From positions 1,272,897 to 1,336,896 of the forward strand of contig NZ_JAJUXK010000004.1 of the NCBI RefSeq assembly GCF_021390335.1: a stretch of 64,000 nucleotides of DNA, given 5' to 3'. The translations under genes and the position numbers were made by a program. Source of the stretch: Dyadobacter sp. CY343 (lineage in GTDB: Bacteria > Bacteroidota > Bacteroidia > Cytophagales > Spirosomataceae). The notes under the pieces were generated by a model. That model worked only from the letters and a program-made list of their open reading frames with translations, was not told the DNA's origin and ran no database searches. Positions 62,968 through 64,000 of the stretch are shown here, piece after piece. Position 1 is the first letter of the stretch. Each line of letters begins with the position of its first letter.

Positions 62968-63564
62968 TTATTTTTTTCCTGTGCTGATCGACAATGAGGG
63001 GATCTGGGATTTTGTACTATCTAAGTATAGTTTGTCAAGTACAATTTTCAATTTTTCCAGATCAGCAGACGTCATTTCATGCTTTATAACATCTCTTTTG
63101 TCATCTACATCCTTCCAAATGTCATACAAGAGCGGTAACAAGGCTGTGATTACAACAGCAATGGAGTTAACAATAAGCCACAATTCCTTTCTTTTTTCCT
63201 TTCTCTCTTGTCTGATCTCGGCCTCGTAGCGCGATTTAAAACCACCTTCAATTCCTAAAAAACTAACACCCCTAGTAGTCACGTGAACAGTATACTCCTG
63301 CAAGTCAGGCACTTCGTCCTCAAAGTGAAGATTAGGGCCATTGACTGGCGACAAGCTAATCAATCCTTGCCCCCCCAACTCCTCAATCAAAAAAGAAAAG
63401 TAAGCAAAACTTAACCCTATAAATTTTGAAGAAGAAATACTTTGTTGGGCATCCCTGAAGTCCCTAGCAACCATAAAATATATATCACGACTATAACCAA
63501 CCGACATTCCATTGATCCTGCCTAGGATCATATCTAGTAGTTTTGCCTTATCCTCTCTGTTCAT
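62968..63564 (-). CDS. Winged-helix-like protein with C-terminal membrane segment
   Basis: 198 residues, not recognised. The N-terminal 115 residues look like a winged helix (FIGLSFAYFSFLIEELGGQG; then the wing-like YTVHVTTRGVSFLG...GGF). A charged helix (EAEIRQERKEKRKE) leads to one membrane segment (about 128-146, LWLIVNSIAVVITALLPLLY) and a Lys/Asp-rich tail. Such sensor-plus-membrane layouts occur in effector proteins of defence islands, but also in unrelated small membrane proteins. It is on the opposite strand, convergent with the nuclease. Confidence 0.65.
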   Translation of the reverse strand: MNREDKAKLLDMILGRINGMSVGYSRDIYFMVARDFRDAQQSISSSKFIGLSFAYFSFLIEELGGQGLISLSPVNGPNLHFEDEVPDLQEYTVHVTTRGVSFLGIEGGFKSRYEAEIRQERKEKRKELWLIVNSIAVVITALLPLLYDIWKDVDDKRDVIKHEMTSADLEKLKIVLDKLYLDSTKSQIPSLSISTGKK

Positions 63565-63903
63565 TGTAGGTTAACATATAATTTTCAAATAATACCCAGT
63601 GTGCAATTACACTATCTAGCTAAAAGTTTCTTTTTTTAACCATTTATAAGTGTGAAGGCTCTCAAAAATAAACATTCACAGGCTTCAAATTGGCAATAAG
63701 ACATTAACAAGCTTTATGAACAATCTTCCGTCTGACAATCACAGGCAATCATTCATCTTCTGCGGTTAAAGAGATGGATAAGGTCATGGAAGTATGCGTC
63801 ACATGTTGGCAATAATAACAAAAATATACTTCAACCTTGGCTTATAATTTTTTATTCTCACTGAAGAAGGTTTTGGAATTGCAACAATAAAGCGGACAAG
63901 ATA
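63565..63903. other. 339-base gap before the IS3 element
   Basis: A+T-rich, no ORF above about 15 codons on either strand that looks real, no tRNA or repeat. From about 63863 (TGAAGAAGG...) the sequence may already be the IS terminal repeat. Confidence 0.5.
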
Positions 63904-64000
63904 TTAAGCCGCAATTTTTTGTTTGTGTAAAAGCTCCTCAAACTCTTTTGGTGAAACATATCCTAAGGCCGAGTGGAGCCTTTTTCTATTATACCAGGTT
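63863..64000 (-). mobile_element. IS3-family insertion sequence, one end
   Basis: The transposase end (below) and 41 bases after its stop. The TG at 63863 is a plausible IS tip because IS3 elements start with TG, but the other end is outside the window, so the inverted repeat cannot be checked. Confidence 0.6.
63904..64000 (-). CDS. IS3-family transposase OrfB, C-terminal part
   Basis: 32 codons are in the window, ending TAA at 63904-63906. The residues YNRKRLHSALGYVSPKEFEE are the standard C-terminus of IS3 OrfB (DDE integrase core, rve_3). The N-terminal part and OrfA lie beyond base 64000. Its position next to the cargo genes suggests later insertion into the element. Confidence 0.9.
   Translation of the reverse strand, partial: TWYNRKRLHSALGYVSPKEFEELLHKQKIAA

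Larger units (their letters stand above)
55360..64000. mobile_element. Integrative element at tRNA-His (right end outside window)
   Basis: Tyrosine recombinase right after tRNA-His, two perfect inverted repeats, a Gabija-type pair, an unrecognised nuclease, a small membrane protein and an IS3 transposase; by eye the cargo from 57 kb on is clearly richer in A+T than the flanking core genes. No copy of the tRNA 3' end was found further right within the window, so the far end is not fixed. Confidence 0.7.

Noticed and set aside
62888..63229. 113-residue plus-strand ORF
   Set aside because: Antisense to the 198-residue gene; its hydrophobic stretches mirror the membrane-segment codons.
63863..64000. 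IS end as the right boundary of the integrative element
   Set aside because: No repeat of the tRNA-His 3' end is present there; the IS is more likely an insertion inside the element.

Overview
The window reads as chromosome of a gliding-type Bacteroidota bacterium of the order Cytophagales; gene content and style suggest the Spirosomataceae/Dyadobacter neighbourhood (inference). The evidence is a type IX secretion (T9SS) core pair porV-porU, several secreted proteins with T9SS type A sorting domains or a gliding-motility C-terminal domain, a TonB-dependent receptor with a carboxypeptidase-like N-domain, DUF4290, a Bacteroidota-type integrase, and promoters of the form TTG-N19-TAnnTTTG in front of both tRNA genes.

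Layout. 1-8.5 kb: end of a gingipain-like C25 peptidase, a DUF4290 protein, murA, a DUF1080 protein, a photolyase and an M16-like protein without its zinc motif. 8.6-13.8 kb: porV, porU and a SprT-like metalloprotein. 13.9-19.2 kb: a 59-residue lipoprotein, then a minus-strand run hisH-hisA-hisF-hisIE followed by three small membrane proteins and a GGGP-synthase-like prenyltransferase. The his run is preceded by a leader peptide with four histidine codons in five, overlapping competing RNA hairpins and a terminator just before hisH: a ribosome-mediated attenuator. 19.3-33.4 kb: M14 and M1 peptidases, a TonB-receptor/lipoprotein pair, HupE-like protein, a D-2-hydroxyacid dehydrogenase with three 22-bp repeats upstream, a very small kinase-like protein, a gliding-CTD protein and an enoyl-CoA hydratase.

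33.4-36.3 kb is an accessory patch behind tRNA-Arg(ACG): a SEFIR/TIR protein, a Panacea-domain antitoxin with a partner ORF, and an XRE regulator broken by two frameshifts. 36.5-55.2 kb returns to core genes: asnS, T9SS cargo, a serine hydrolase, an isolated nuoL-nuoM pair, a GldA-like ABC ATPase, a GH3/serine-hydrolase fusion, a 1305-residue Ig-repeat adhesin-like protein, tadA and sodA.

55.4-64.0 kb is an integrative element at tRNA-His(GTG). It starts with two perfect inverted repeats and a tyrosine recombinase, carries a Gabija-type pair (GajA OLD-family ATPase/TOPRIM nuclease and GajB UvrD-like helicase), a divergently transcribed unrecognised 534-residue protein with winged-helix-like segments and a C-terminal PD-(D/E)XK nuclease core, and a small winged-helix/membrane protein. 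The window ends in an IS3-family transposase. The right end of the element lies outside the window.

The strongest candidates for something new are the his attenuator, the 534-residue nuclease with its small membrane neighbour beside Gabija, the Panacea pair, and the inverted repeats at the integrase. All family assignments are by eye from motifs; no database search was possible.
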